Source: Oscillospiraceae bacterium
GTDB lineage: Bacteria; Bacillota; Clostridia; Oscillospirales; Oscillospiraceae
DNA: 64,000 nt
Assembly (NCBI GenBank): GCA_020025515.1
Contig: JAHHRZ010000002.1
Coordinates: 124,001-188,000 of the forward strand
Direction of reading: 5' to 3'
Positions 7,650-15,088 of this stretch are shown in pieces. Made by a program: the position numbers and the translations under genes. Under the pieces are notes generated by a model that was given only the letters and a program-made list of their open reading frames with translations, made no database searches and was not told the origin of the DNA. The number at the start of each line of letters is the position of its first letter. Position 1 is the first letter of the stretch.

Positions 7650-9770
7650 TTACTTGTTGGCCAGTTCCTTCAGGGCATCCTTGCGGCTGAAGTTTGCACG
7701 GCCCTTCTCGTCGAAGCCCATGAACTTCACCCAGGTCATATCGCCCAGCTTCAGAACATCTTCCACCTTTTCCACACGGAAATTCTCCAGCTTGGAAATG
7801 TGCACCATGCCATCGTGGCCGGGAGCAATTTCCACAAAGGCGCCGATGGGGAGGATGCGGACAACCTTGCCATAGTACAGCTTGCCAACCTCGGGAACGA
7901 AGCAGATGTCATCCACCATCTTCTTTGCAGCGTAAGCGGCAGCGGAATCCACAGCGGAAATAAACACAGAACCATCATCGTCAATATCGATCTTGGCACC
8001 GGTGTCGGCACAAATCTTCTGGATGGTCTTTCCGCCGGAGCCGATGACCTCACGGATCTTGTCAACAGGGATCTTCATGGAGATCATCTTGGGTGCATAC
8101 TCGGAAACCTCTGCGCGGGGCTCGGCGATGCAGGGCAGCATGACCTGCTCCAGGATTTCCAGGCGGGCCTTCCGGGTGCGCTCCAGTGCATCTGCAATGA
8201 TTTCCATGGTGAGGCCCTTGTTCTTCAGGTCCATCTGAATGGCGGTGATGCCCTCGGTGGTACCGGCAACCTTAAAGTCCATTTCGCCGTGGAAGTCTTC
8301 CACGCCCTGAATGTCGGTGAAGGTTCTCCACTCGCCGGTCTCCTGATCGGAGATCAGGCCGCAGGAGATGCCAGCCACGGGACGCTTGATGGGAACACCG
8401 GCGTCCATGAGAGCCAGGGTAGAGCCACAGATGGAGCCCTGAGAGGTGGAGCCGTTGGAGGACAGCACCTCAGAGACCACACGGATGGCGTAGGGGAACT
8501 CCTCCACGGAGGGGATCACAGGCAGCAGAGCCTTCTCAGCCAAAGCGCCGTGACCGATCTCACGACGGGAGGTGGAGCGGGAAGCTCTGGCCTCGCCGGT
8601 GGAGAAAGAGGGGAAGTTATAGTGATGGATATAACGCTTGGACTCCTCGGGATAGATGGTGTCCAGCTTCTGGGCAGCGGAGAGGGTATTGAGGGTGCAG
8701 ATGGACAGAACCTGAGTCTGACCACGGGAGAACAGGCCGGAGCCATGCACTCTGGGCAGAACACCGACCTCGGCATCCAGAGGACGAATCTCATCCATGC
8801 CACGACCGTCCACACGCTTGCCGGCCAGGAGCCACTTCTTGACAACCTTCTTCTGCATCTTGTACAGGCAGACCTCAATGTTGATGTCAAAGTCCTCGTA
8901 CTTTTCCGCAAACTTAGCGGTAAAATCACGACGGGCAGCAGTGAGGCGCTCTTCCCGGATGTTCTTGTCATCGGTATCCAGAGCGTATTCGATCTGATCC
9001 ATGCCGTAGGCGCACAGCTCGTCCAGCAGGTCATGGTTCACAGCTGCCTTCTCGAAGGTGAACTTGGGCTTGCCGATCTCAGCAACGATGCCGTTGATGA
9101 ACTTGACAATCTCCATGTTGGTCTCGTGGGCAATGCGGATGCACTCCAGAACAATGGCTTCGGGGGCCTCGTTGGCCTCGGTCTCGATCATGACCACCTT
9201 CTCAAAGGTAGAGGCGATGCACACGAAGCAGGAGGCAGCGGCACGCTGCTCAGCGGAGGGGTTGATCACATACTCCCCATCGAGATAAGCCACATTGGTG
9301 GTGGCAACAGGTCCGTTCCAGGGCACATCGGAAGAAGCGATGGCAATGGAAGCACCCAGAGAAGCGACGATCTCCACAGGGTTGTCCTGGTCGTTGGCCA
9401 GGACGGTGCAGGTGACCACCACATCATTGCGCAGCTCCTCATCGAAGAGGGGACGCATGGGGCGGTCGATGATACGGGAATTCAGGATACCACGCTCGGA
9501 GGGCTTGCCCTCACGACGGTTGAAAGAGCCGGGGATGCGGCCCACAGAATACATTCTCTCTTCAAATTCGATGGTCAGAGGGAAGTAGTCAATGCCGGCC
9601 TTGGGGTCGGCAGAAGCGGTGCAGGTGACCAGAACCACGGTGTCACCATAGCGGCAGATGCACTCGGCGTTGGCCAGCTCCGCCACCTTACCGGTTTCAA
9701 CGGTAAAGGTACGGTTGCCGATCTGAGTCTCAAAGACTCTGTGATTGGGATACTGCTTACGAGTAACCAT
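7650..9770 (-). CDS. pnp: Polyribonucleotide nucleotidyltransferase (PNPase)
   Basis: The 706-residue 3'-5' phosphorolytic exoribonuclease degrades mRNA in a homotrimer. Two RNase PH domains flank an all-helical linker. The second core contains SFSTGEARASRSTSRREIGHG (phosphate/RNA-binding arginines), then KH (VIGSGGKTIQKI) and S1 (GKLYYGKVVRILPIGAFVEI) domains complete the C-terminus. Start ATG 9770 follows GGAGG. The 5' leader holds a large hairpin (9799-9866), and rpsO lies upstream on the same strand, the usual rpsO-pnp arrangement. Confidence 0.98.
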   Translation of the reverse strand: MVTRKQYPNHRVFETQIGNRTFTVETGKVAELANAECICRYGDTVVLVTCTASADPKAGIDYFPLTIEFEERMYSVGRIPGSFNRREGKPSERGILNSRIIDRPMRPLFDEELRNDVVVTCTVLANDQDNPVEIVASLGASIAIASSDVPWNGPVATTNVAYLDGEYVINPSAEQRAAASCFVCIASTFEKVVMIETEANEAPEAIVLECIRIAHETNMEIVKFINGIVAEIGKPKFTFEKAAVNHDLLDELCAYGMDQIEYALDTDDKNIREERLTAARRDFTAKFAEKYEDFDINIEVCLYKMQKKVVKKWLLAGKRVDGRGMDEIRPLDAEVGVLPRVHGSGLFSRGQTQVLSICTLNTLSAAQKLDTIYPEESKRYIHHYNFPSFSTGEARASRSTSRREIGHGALAEKALLPVIPSVEEFPYAIRVVSEVLSSNGSTSQGSICGSTLALMDAGVPIKRPVAGISCGLISDQETGEWRTFTDIQGVEDFHGEMDFKVAGTTEGITAIQMDLKNKGLTMEIIADALERTRKARLEILEQVMLPCIAEPRAEVSEYAPKMISMKIPVDKIREVIGSGGKTIQKICADTGAKIDIDDDGSVFISAVDSAAAYAAKKMVDDICFVPEVGKLYYGKVVRILPIGAFVEIAPGHDGMVHISKLENFRVEKVEDVLKLGDMTWVKFMGFDEKGRANFSRKDALKELANK

Positions 9771-9798
9771 AATAGAAACCTCCTAAATTTTTTGATTT

Positions 9799-9866
9799 CG
9801 GGAGGTTTAGCACTTGAAACCAGGGCCGAGCCTTCGGCCACGCTTTCAACTGCTAAAGAACTCCCG
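9799..9866 (-). promoter_or_regulatory. Long imperfect stem-loop in the pnp 5' leader
   Basis: Four paired blocks align in order: CGGGAG/CTCCCG, TTTAGCA/TGCTAAA, TTGAAA/TTTCAA and GGCCGA/TCGGCC with a tiny loop. It ends about 28 bases from the pnp start. It has no T tract, so it is not a terminator. In E. coli a comparable pnp leader helix is cut by RNase III and used in PNPase autoregulation; the same role here is inference. Confidence 0.7.
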
Positions 9867-9919
9867 GTAGATTGACGGCCTTTGGGTGCAGGAAATGCTC
9901 CCTGTTCCACCCGAATTTC

Positions 9920-9948
9920 GAAAAAGGGCGACCAAGTGGTCGCCCTTC
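9920..9948 (-). terminator. Terminator between rpsO and pnp
   Basis: An 11-bp stem (9924-9934 with 9937-9947) followed by TTTTT on the minus strand, just after the rpsO stop. As no clear pnp promoter is visible, partial read-through is likely. Confidence 0.8.
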
Positions 9949-9955
9949 CAAGAAA

Positions 9956-10222
9956 TTACTTACGGATGCCCAGCTTGGCGATGATAGCACGATAGCGGTT
10001 GATGTCCTTCTTTGCCAGGTAGTCCAGCATGTTACGGCGCTTACCAACCATCATCAGCAGGCCACGACGAGAGTGGTTGTCGTGCTTGTGCACACGCAGG
10101 TGATCGGTCAGCTCATTGATGCGGGCAGTCAGAATGGCGATCTGGACCTCGGGAGAACCGGTGTCGCCCTCGTGGGTAGCGTACTGAGCAATTACTTCGG
10201 ACTTCTTTTCCTTCAGAATCAT
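9956..10222 (-). CDS. rpsO: 30S ribosomal protein S15
   Basis: This 88-residue protein binds 16S rRNA early in 30S assembly. The signature runs GSPEVQIAILTARINELTDHLRVHKHDNHSRRGLL, and the length is exactly that of the family. The in-frame GTG at 10234 lies inside the ribosome-binding site AAAGGTGG, so ATG 10222 (MILKEKK) is the start. A promoter and a folded leader lie upstream; a terminator follows. Confidence 0.98.
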   Translation of the reverse strand: MILKEKKSEVIAQYATHEGDTGSPEVQIAILTARINELTDHLRVHKHDNHSRRGLLMMVGKRRNMLDYLAKKDINRYRAIIAKLGIRK

Positions 10223-10267
10223 GGAAAGTTCCACCTTTCAAAATAGATTGCCTAACCGCTAAGAATG

Positions 10268-10331
10268 GGCCAGTGGAGTGCCTTTGGCATTACCCCGAAA
10301 CTGGGCGGCAGGCGTAGTATCAGCGCTGGCC
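10268..10331 (-). promoter_or_regulatory. Structured rpsO leader, probable S15 autoregulatory RNA
   Basis: The transcript from the promoter at 10348-10376 would start near 10341. It contains a domain closed by GGCCAG/CTGGCC (10326-10331 with 10268-10273) with an inner GCCT/AGGC helix, ending about 45 bases before the rpsO start codon. S15 represses its own synthesis through leader RNAs in several bacteria. The specific fold here is my inference from complementarity. Confidence 0.45.
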
Positions 10332-10347
10332 TACAACCAGCCTTCTC

Positions 10348-10376
10348 ATTTTAGCACGAAAAATCCCTGTTGTAAA
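10348..10376 (-). promoter_or_regulatory. Promoter of rpsO
   Basis: Minus strand TTTACA (10371-10376), 17 bp, TAAAAT (10348-10353). Confidence 0.75.
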
Positions 10377-10454
10377 GGGAAACTTTCCGTATTTTCCGAT
10401 TATTTCCCACTGTTCCGGGAGTTTTATTCATCCTGTTTCCCGGATGCGGTTTCG

Positions 10455-10937
10455 TCAGTCCCCTTCCAGAGACAGGGTGATGGACTTTATGCCGGGACGC
10501 AGCTGCCGGAAGGTCACACCTGCAGAGGTCAGCATCCGCTTGGAGGCCAGGGTGGCAGGCGTATCGGCGTACTTGTCCGACAGATACAAAACCTCTTTCA
10601 CACCGGCCTGGATAATGGCCTTTGCACATTCATTGCAGGGAAACAGGGCCACATACAGACGGCTTCCCCGAAGGTCCCGGCCATTGGCATTTAAGATTGC
10701 ATTCAGCTCCGCATGGACCACATAGGGATATTTGGTATCTTCTCCCTCCCGGTCCCAGGGATATTCGTCATCCGAACAGCCGTTGGGCAGACCATTGTAA
10801 CCCGTGGAAATAATGATGTTGTCTGTGGAGACAATGCAGGCCCCTACCTGGGTATTGGGGTCTTTGCTGCGGCGGGCTGCCAGCATGGCAACACCCATAA
10901 AATATTCATCCCACGTAATATAGTTCTCTCGTTTCAT
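10455..10937 (-). CDS. dCMP deaminase family protein (ComEB-like)
   Basis: This 160-residue zinc deaminase converts dCMP to dUMP for thymidylate synthesis. The zinc/catalytic motif HAELNAIL is followed by PCNECAKAIIQAGV. The N-terminus TWDEYFMGVAMLAARRSKDPNTQVGA is typical of bacterial dCMP deaminases and ComEB. ATG 10937 follows GGGAGGGG by 4 bases; the longer in-frame start at 11003 has no matching site. It is divergent from dusB, with about 210 bases between the start codons. Confidence 0.93.
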   Translation of the reverse strand: MKRENYITWDEYFMGVAMLAARRSKDPNTQVGACIVSTDNIIISTGYNGLPNGCSDDEYPWDREGEDTKYPYVVHAELNAILNANGRDLRGSRLYVALFPCNECAKAIIQAGVKEVLYLSDKYADTPATLASKRMLTSAGVTFRQLRPGIKSITLSLEGD

Positions 10938-11089
10938 AAGACCCCTCCCGGACTTTTTGCTTATTATATCAAATCCGCTTTTTTGTTGCAATCTTTTTTC
11001 CACAGCCCCTTTGGATTTCTGTGGGATTTTATAAATGATCTCTTTCTGGCTTTTTCCGGTTCCATTCTCTGGAATTTTTCCGGTATGCG

Positions 11090-11118
11090 TTGCGGTTTTT
11101 TGTGATTCGTGGTATCAT
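11090..11118 (+). promoter_or_regulatory. Promoter of dusB
   Basis: TTGCGG (11090-11095), 17 bp, TATCAT (11113-11118). Transcription from here would begin near 11125, downstream of the only upstream in-frame ATG (11035). Confidence 0.6.
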
Positions 11119-11148
11119 AACGGAAAATTCACACGGAGGCGGTTCCTT

Positions 11149-12111
11149 CTGAACATTGGAAACTTAACATTTCCCGGTATGGTGGCTCTGGCCCCTATGG
11201 CAGGGGTCACAGACTGGGCGTTTCGCAGTATCTGCGCAAAAATGGGTGCCGGGGTTACGGTGACCGAAATGGTCTCCAGCCGGGCCCTGATCTATAAAGA
11301 CAAAAAAACCGCAGCTTTGCTGCGGAAAAACGAAGGCTCCGTTGTGGGAGCCCAGATTTTCGGAAATGACCCTGCCACCATGGCAGAAGGGGCCAAGCTG
11401 GCCTTGGGCATTTCCAACTGCGATTTTATTGACATCAATATGGGCTGTCCCATGGGAAAAATCGTAAACAACGGCGATGGCTCCGCCCTGATGAAACATC
11501 CGGATCTGGCCGCCCGGATCGTAGAAGCCGTGGCACAGGCTGTCCCGGTTCCCGTAACCGTTAAGTGCCGTCTGGGCTGGGACAAAGGCAATATCAATGT
11601 GGTCCCCTTTGCGGTGGCTCTGGAACAGGCAGGCGCCCAGGCCATTGCCGTCCACGGCAGGACCAGATCCATGCTCTATTCCGGGGTAGCCGACTGGGAT
11701 ACCATCCGCACTGTGAAAGAAGCGGTCCATATCCCCGTCATCGCAAACGGTGACATTTTTTCCGGCGAAGCCGCCCTGCAATGTCTAAAGCGGTCCGGGG
11801 CCGACTATCTCATGATCGGCCGGGGATGCTTTGGCGATCCATGGCTCTTTGAAGAAGTGAACGCCGCATTGGAGGGAAGACCTTATGAGCGTCCGCCCCT
11901 CAGCCAGCGCATGGACACCGCTCTGGAACAGTTCTATCTGGCCCGGGAGGACAAGGGCGACCACATCGCCTGTCTGGAAGCCAGAAAGCATTTTGCCTGG
12001 TATCTCCGGGGTGTACCATACAGCGGCTATTTTAAGGAGCGTATTTCCCACATCAGCACCATTCAGCAAGTGGAGGAGATTGCAGCCGGTATCAAAAAAG
12101 AGCTGAAATAG
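11149..12111 (+). CDS. dusB: tRNA-dihydrouridine synthase (DusB/Nir3 family), probable CTG start
   Basis: This FMN-dependent enzyme reduces uridine to dihydrouridine in the tRNA D-loop. Seen: LAPMAGVTDWAFR at the barrel start, INMGCPMGKIVNNGDGSAL with the catalytic Cys, HGRTR for phosphate binding, and IPVIANGDIFSG. The family begins around IGNLxL. The only in-frame ATG before that (11035) adds about 38 unrelated residues and lies upstream of the promoter; the next (11179) would delete the first strand. GGAGG at 11135-11139 is 9 bases from CTG 11149, so I place the start there. The 3' end overlaps the convergent TraX-like gene by 20 bases. Confidence 0.93.
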   Translation: MNIGNLTFPGMVALAPMAGVTDWAFRSICAKMGAGVTVTEMVSSRALIYKDKKTAALLRKNEGSVVGAQIFGNDPATMAEGAKLALGISNCDFIDINMGCPMGKIVNNGDGSALMKHPDLAARIVEAVAQAVPVPVTVKCRLGWDKGNINVVPFAVALEQAGAQAIAVHGRTRSMLYSGVADWDTIRTVKEAVHIPVIANGDIFSGEAALQCLKRSGADYLMIGRGCFGDPWLFEEVNAALEGRPYERPPLSQRMDTALEQFYLAREDKGDHIACLEARKHFAWYLRGVPYSGYFKERISHISTIQQVEEIAAGIKKELK

Positions 12112-12730
12112 CCCAGAATATAGCCATATGCAGGGGATAGACCAGATAAAACAGCCTGCTGTCTTTTCCCGGTCTCTTGCTGTCATAGAAGCATAGCAGC
12201 AGGGTAGATACCACCCCCAGAACTTCCATTCTGTAACCCATGGCAACGCAAAGCAACGCCTGACCAGCCGCACACAAAAGCCGCCGGTCTCCCACCTGGT
12301 AATACCAAACACACAGGCACACCCCAAAGGCCCCGTAATCCGTTCGGCAGATCTGAGCCAGCAGGGCAGGGAGGATTGCCGAAAAAATCCACAGGGGTTG
12401 TGTATAACTTTTCTCCAGTGCCAGAATGGACAGGCCGCCCAAAGCCAATGTCCACAGGACATTTTGCTTTTCCCAACGGCGGCCAAACATGGCATCGAAG
12501 AAAATCTCAGAAATCAGCCCAAGCAGAATCAGCCGGGAGAAATAATTCTCCCGGTTTTTTGTATATTTCATCCCCTCTGCCAGAAAAAACGCATACAGAG
12601 GGAAGGCCAGCCGTCCAATCCAGCGAAGCCACAGGGTCTGTGGAAAAAACACAGCACCAATATGGTCCACAATCATGGAAACTGCTGCCAGAAGCTTCAG
12701 GCTCCGGCGGGAAAAAAGTTGTGTTCTCAT
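12092..12730 (-). CDS. TraX family membrane protein
   Basis: This 212-residue protein has about seven membrane segments, starting RSLKLLAAVSMIVDHIGAVFF and containing GRLAFPLYAFFLAEGMKYT, the conserved core of the TraX family. TraX of the F plasmid acetylates pilin, but chromosomal Firmicute members have no known pilus substrate, so this is best seen as an acyltransferase-like membrane protein. GAGGG precedes the ATG at 12730. No conjugation genes are nearby. Confidence 0.82.
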   Translation of the reverse strand: MRTQLFSRRSLKLLAAVSMIVDHIGAVFFPQTLWLRWIGRLAFPLYAFFLAEGMKYTKNRENYFSRLILLGLISEIFFDAMFGRRWEKQNVLWTLALGGLSILALEKSYTQPLWIFSAILPALLAQICRTDYGAFGVCLCVWYYQVGDRRLLCAAGQALLCVAMGYRMEVLGVVSTLLLCFYDSKRPGKDSRLFYLVYPLHMAIFWAISALF

Positions 12731-12808
12731 ACACCCTCAGTTCAAAAGCAGCACAGTTTTTTCCACAGGGGGCATACCAAAACTGTGCTTCTTCTTTCTA
12801 CAGATAAA

Positions 12809-12834
12809 CGGGGCGGTGGAAAATCCACCGCCCC
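12809..12834 (-). terminator. Probable terminator of the small secreted protein gene
   Basis: Perfect 11-bp inverted repeat (GGGGCGGTGGA arms) with a short AT loop. On the minus strand it is followed by a weak T stretch. Confidence 0.6.
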
Positions 12835-12872
12835 AAGCTAAAATTGATCTTACGAACTACCTATACACGGTC

Positions 12873-13289
12873 TTACCGCCTGCTCAGGAAAAAAATCTGT
12901 GCGGTTGGCTTTTCTTCCACGTCAATCACAACATCCTGCTTTGTCTCCCGGGAGTCTCCATCGTCCATTTTTTTCTCTTTAGGAATATCCCACCCTGGGA
13001 AAACCTCAGAAAACTTTGGAATTTCCCGGATAATTTCCCCTGTTCTAATATCTTCTACCCACATTGAATAGCCATCTGCTACCCAATCTGTGCTGAAGAT
13101 AATCTGCCGCCGGGCCTGTAAAATCTTCTCTTTCAAAGCGGGGGAGGCGCTCTCCAAATCGAGATATGCATACCGCTCTGCCCAGGCCGGAACCTCTTCG
13201 CCCTTAACCCGTGTGTCTGCAGCAGCAACTGGCACAACAACGGAGAGAAGAATTACACAAAACAAAAAGAACGACAATGCTTTTTTCAT
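12873..13289 (-). CDS. Small secreted protein of unknown function
   Basis: This 138-residue protein has a clear signal peptide (MKKALSFFLFCVILLSVVVPVAA, likely cut near AAA/DT) and a short soluble domain containing WAERYAYLDLESASPALKEKIL and TDWVADGYSMWVEDIRTGEI. I know no family for it. A strong promoter (13382-13410) and AAGGAG before the ATG support expression. It is flanked by a TraX-like gene and an AraC regulator on the same strand, each apparently with its own signals. Confidence 0.65.
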   Translation of the reverse strand: MKKALSFFLFCVILLSVVVPVAAADTRVKGEEVPAWAERYAYLDLESASPALKEKILQARRQIIFSTDWVADGYSMWVEDIRTGEIIREIPKFSEVFPGWDIPKEKKMDDGDSRETKQDVVIDVEEKPTAQIFFLSRR

Positions 13290-13381
13290 AATTTGTATTC
13301 TCCTTTCTGCGAGCTACCCAATCTTTCTATTCTTCTTTACTGATTGGAGCCAATATGATTTTTTTGCTTAGGTCCATTTAT

Positions 13382-13410
13382 ATTTTATCTCTTCGATCTA
13401 TATTTGTCAA
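13382..13410 (-). promoter_or_regulatory. Promoter of the small secreted protein gene
   Basis: Minus strand TTGACA (13405-13410), 17 bp, TAAAAT (13382-13387). The rest of 13290-13502 shows nothing else. Confidence 0.75.
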
Positions 13411-13502
13411 CAGATATTTGGGTCTTAATTAGTCAATTAAACAAGCAGCAGACTTTTGTGCTTGCCATAACCTGCACTGTAGAAACCTTCGTTTTCCCTG
13501 GC

Positions 13503-14366
13503 TCAATCCACCAAAGTCAAGTCCGTTTCTTCCACAAAGGGCACATTGGGGCTGACTCCGAACCGTTTTTTATAGGCACGGGAAAAGCTGGAATAGTCTC
13601 CAAAGCCACATTCCTGACTGACCAACCCCAGGGGAATCCCATGCAGAATCTTTTCTCTGGCCAGCAGCAGCCGCTTTTCTGTCAGATAATTGTGGATGGT
13701 ATACCCGGTCTCTGCCTTGAATCTGCGCATCATATAATATTTGCTGATGTAAAACTGCTTAGACAGCTCTTCAATGGAAAACGGTTCCGTGAGGTGAAGA
13801 TTCAGGTACTTGAGAATGGACAGAATTTTTTCATCACAGGCCGCCGATGTTACATACCCCATATTCTGTCCTTCCATGGCTCTGGTCACCTGAATCAGGA
13901 ACTGGGTCAAAAGACAGCTTCCCAAAAGGTGTCCGCCAAAGGCTGTTTCTGTCTGGGCCTGCTCCACCTGTTCCAGAAGCCGAATCAGGGTTGTGAGCCG
14001 GGGAGGGCGAAGGGCAAAGCTGTAATGCCGGACAGCCTGCTGAAAGCAGGTCTCTAAATTCGTGGCCTCATCGGACGCCCGTTCCAAAAAGGCAGGGGAG
14101 AGGTAGAGCACATACCGCTCATAGGGAAATTCCTCCCGCACCTCCGGCTTGTGGATACAGCCCCGGGGAACCAGCACCAGATCTCCCGGTTCCAGTTCAT
14201 AGCTCTGCCCCTCAATGGCATAGGAGGCATGGCCCCCAAGAAAAATCAGAATCTTGTGAAAATCATGGTAATGCCAGTCCACTTGCTCCATAGCCTTGTC
14301 TTTCAGATGAAACAGACGGTATTCTTCATGCAAATATCCCCGTTGGGGTGCCTGATTCTGCTGCAC
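13503..14366 (-). CDS. AraC family transcriptional regulator with cupin sensor domain
   Basis: This 287-residue protein carries an N-terminal cupin (HYHDFHKILIFLGGHASY and LEPGDLVLVPRGCIHKP) that would bind a small molecule, and a C-terminal double helix-turn-helix (FSIEELSKQFYISKYYMMRRFKAETG and ECGFGDYSSFSRAYKKRFGVSP). Start: GTG 14366 sits 8 bases after AGGAGG. The longer in-frame ATG at 14426 lies beyond the promoter -10 (14391-14396), so it is excluded. The target is not evident; it faces the Rrf2 gene divergently. Confidence 0.9.
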   Translation of the reverse strand: MQQNQAPQRGYLHEEYRLFHLKDKAMEQVDWHYHDFHKILIFLGGHASYAIEGQSYELEPGDLVLVPRGCIHKPEVREEFPYERYVLYLSPAFLERASDEATNLETCFQQAVRHYSFALRPPRLTTLIRLLEQVEQAQTETAFGGHLLGSCLLTQFLIQVTRAMEGQNMGYVTSAACDEKILSILKYLNLHLTEPFSIEELSKQFYISKYYMMRRFKAETGYTIHNYLTEKRLLLAREKILHGIPLGLVSQECGFGDYSSFSRAYKKRFGVSPNVPFVEETDLTLVD

Positions 14367-14390
14367 GGCATCCACCTCCTTTGAGAATAT

Positions 14391-14420
14391 AGTATACCAT
14401 GGGAGGCATACTACCCGCAA
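14391..14420 (-). promoter_or_regulatory. Promoter of the AraC regulator gene
   Basis: Minus strand TTGCGG (14415-14420), 18 bp, TATACT (14391-14396). Confidence 0.65.
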
Positions 14421-14466
14421 GGCCATTTTCCCGGAGATAAAATTCCGGATGCAATGAAATTTCCTC

Positions 14467-14495
14467 TTGAATTCCTACTAATCCTATAGTATTAT
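14467..14495 (+). promoter_or_regulatory. Promoter of the Rrf2 regulator gene
   Basis: TTGAAT (14467-14472), 17 bp, TATTAT (14490-14495), overlapped by the palindrome at 14481-14500. Confidence 0.7.
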
Positions 14496-14500
14496 AGGAT
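14481..14500 (+). promoter_or_regulatory. Palindromic operator over the rrf2 promoter -10
   Basis: ATCCTATA-GTAT-TATAGGAT is a perfect 8+8 inverted repeat covering the -10 box, so protein binding would block transcription. A related palindrome lies at the cysK promoter (15021-15042). Confidence 0.65.
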
Positions 14501-14514
14501 GCGAGGTGAGTACA

Positions 14515-14994
14515 ATGATGGTATCCACAAAGGGCCGTTACGCCCTGATGATTTGTCTGGATCTTGCACAGCAGGACCCGGAATCCTATACCTCCCTGCG
14601 GGAGGTGGCTATGCGCCAAAACATTTCTATGAAATATCTTGAAAGCATTGTCGCAACCCTGAACCGGGCCGGATTGGTCCGCAGTCTCCGGGGAAAGGGC
14701 GGCGGTTATCGTCTGACCCGGCACCCCTCTCAATGCTCTGTGGCTGAAATCCTGGAGCTTACCGAAGGCTCTATGGCGCCCGTTTACTGTCTGGAGCCCG
14801 GCGGAGCCTGTGAGAAGGCAGGACAGTGCATTACCTATCCTATGTGGCGGCAGCTGGACCAGCTCATGGACAACTACCTGCGCCAGGTCAGTCTGGAAGA
14901 TCTGCTCAATGGCAGACTCCCTCAGGACATCGCCTGCCCCAAGCCCCAGAAAAGTCAGGGTTGTTCCACAAATTGCAGCTGTAAGCCCCAGTGA
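14515..14994 (+). CDS. Rrf2 family transcriptional regulator, IscR/CymR-like
   Basis: This 159-residue protein has a winged-helix N-terminus (MVSTKGRYALMICLDLA, then SLREVAMRQNISMKYLESIVATLNRAGLVRS and the GKGGGYRL wing). Cys92, Cys99 and Cys105 fall where E. coli IscR holds its [2Fe-2S] cluster (C92/C98/C104), suggesting Fe-S sensing. Four further Cys (141, 150, 154, 156) sit in a short tail. ATG 14515 after GAGGTG is preferred over GTG 14506. The next genes, cysK-iscS-iscU, are the natural regulon, and matching palindromes occur at both promoters. Confidence 0.9.
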   Translation: MMVSTKGRYALMICLDLAQQDPESYTSLREVAMRQNISMKYLESIVATLNRAGLVRSLRGKGGGYRLTRHPSQCSVAEILELTEGSMAPVYCLEPGGACEKAGQCITYPMWRQLDQLMDNYLRQVSLEDLLNGRLPQDIACPKPQKSQGCSTNCSCKPQ

Positions 14995-15020
14995 TTCTTC
15001 TTTTTCACCATTCCCTTTAA

Positions 15021-15042
15021 TTCCTATTGACTTAATAGGGAA
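15021..15042 (+). promoter_or_regulatory. Palindromic operator at the cysK promoter
   Basis: TTCCTATT, 5 bases, AATAGGGAA: a perfect CCTATT/AATAGG core with extended TTC/GAA ends, overlapping the -35. It shares the CCTAT/ATAGG half-sites of the operator at 14481-14500. Confidence 0.6.
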
Positions 15043-15056
15043 TAATGTGGTATAGT
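15027..15056 (+). promoter_or_regulatory. Promoter of the cysK-iscS-iscU operon
   Basis: TTGACT (15027-15032), 18 bp, TATAGT (15051-15056). Confidence 0.65.
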
Positions 15057-15088
15057 TCCCTTGTGGCAATCAGTTTGGAGGTGCATCA

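Noticed and set aside
7437..9875. 812-codon open frame on the plus strand
   Set aside because: It is antisense to pnp, whose motifs and length are unequivocal; it is rich in G, H and L with no domain, typical of a shadow frame in GC-rich DNA.
12092..12730. TraX-like gene as evidence for a conjugative element
   Set aside because: No relaxase, type IV secretion, integrase or attachment repeats nearby; chromosomal TraX homologues are common.
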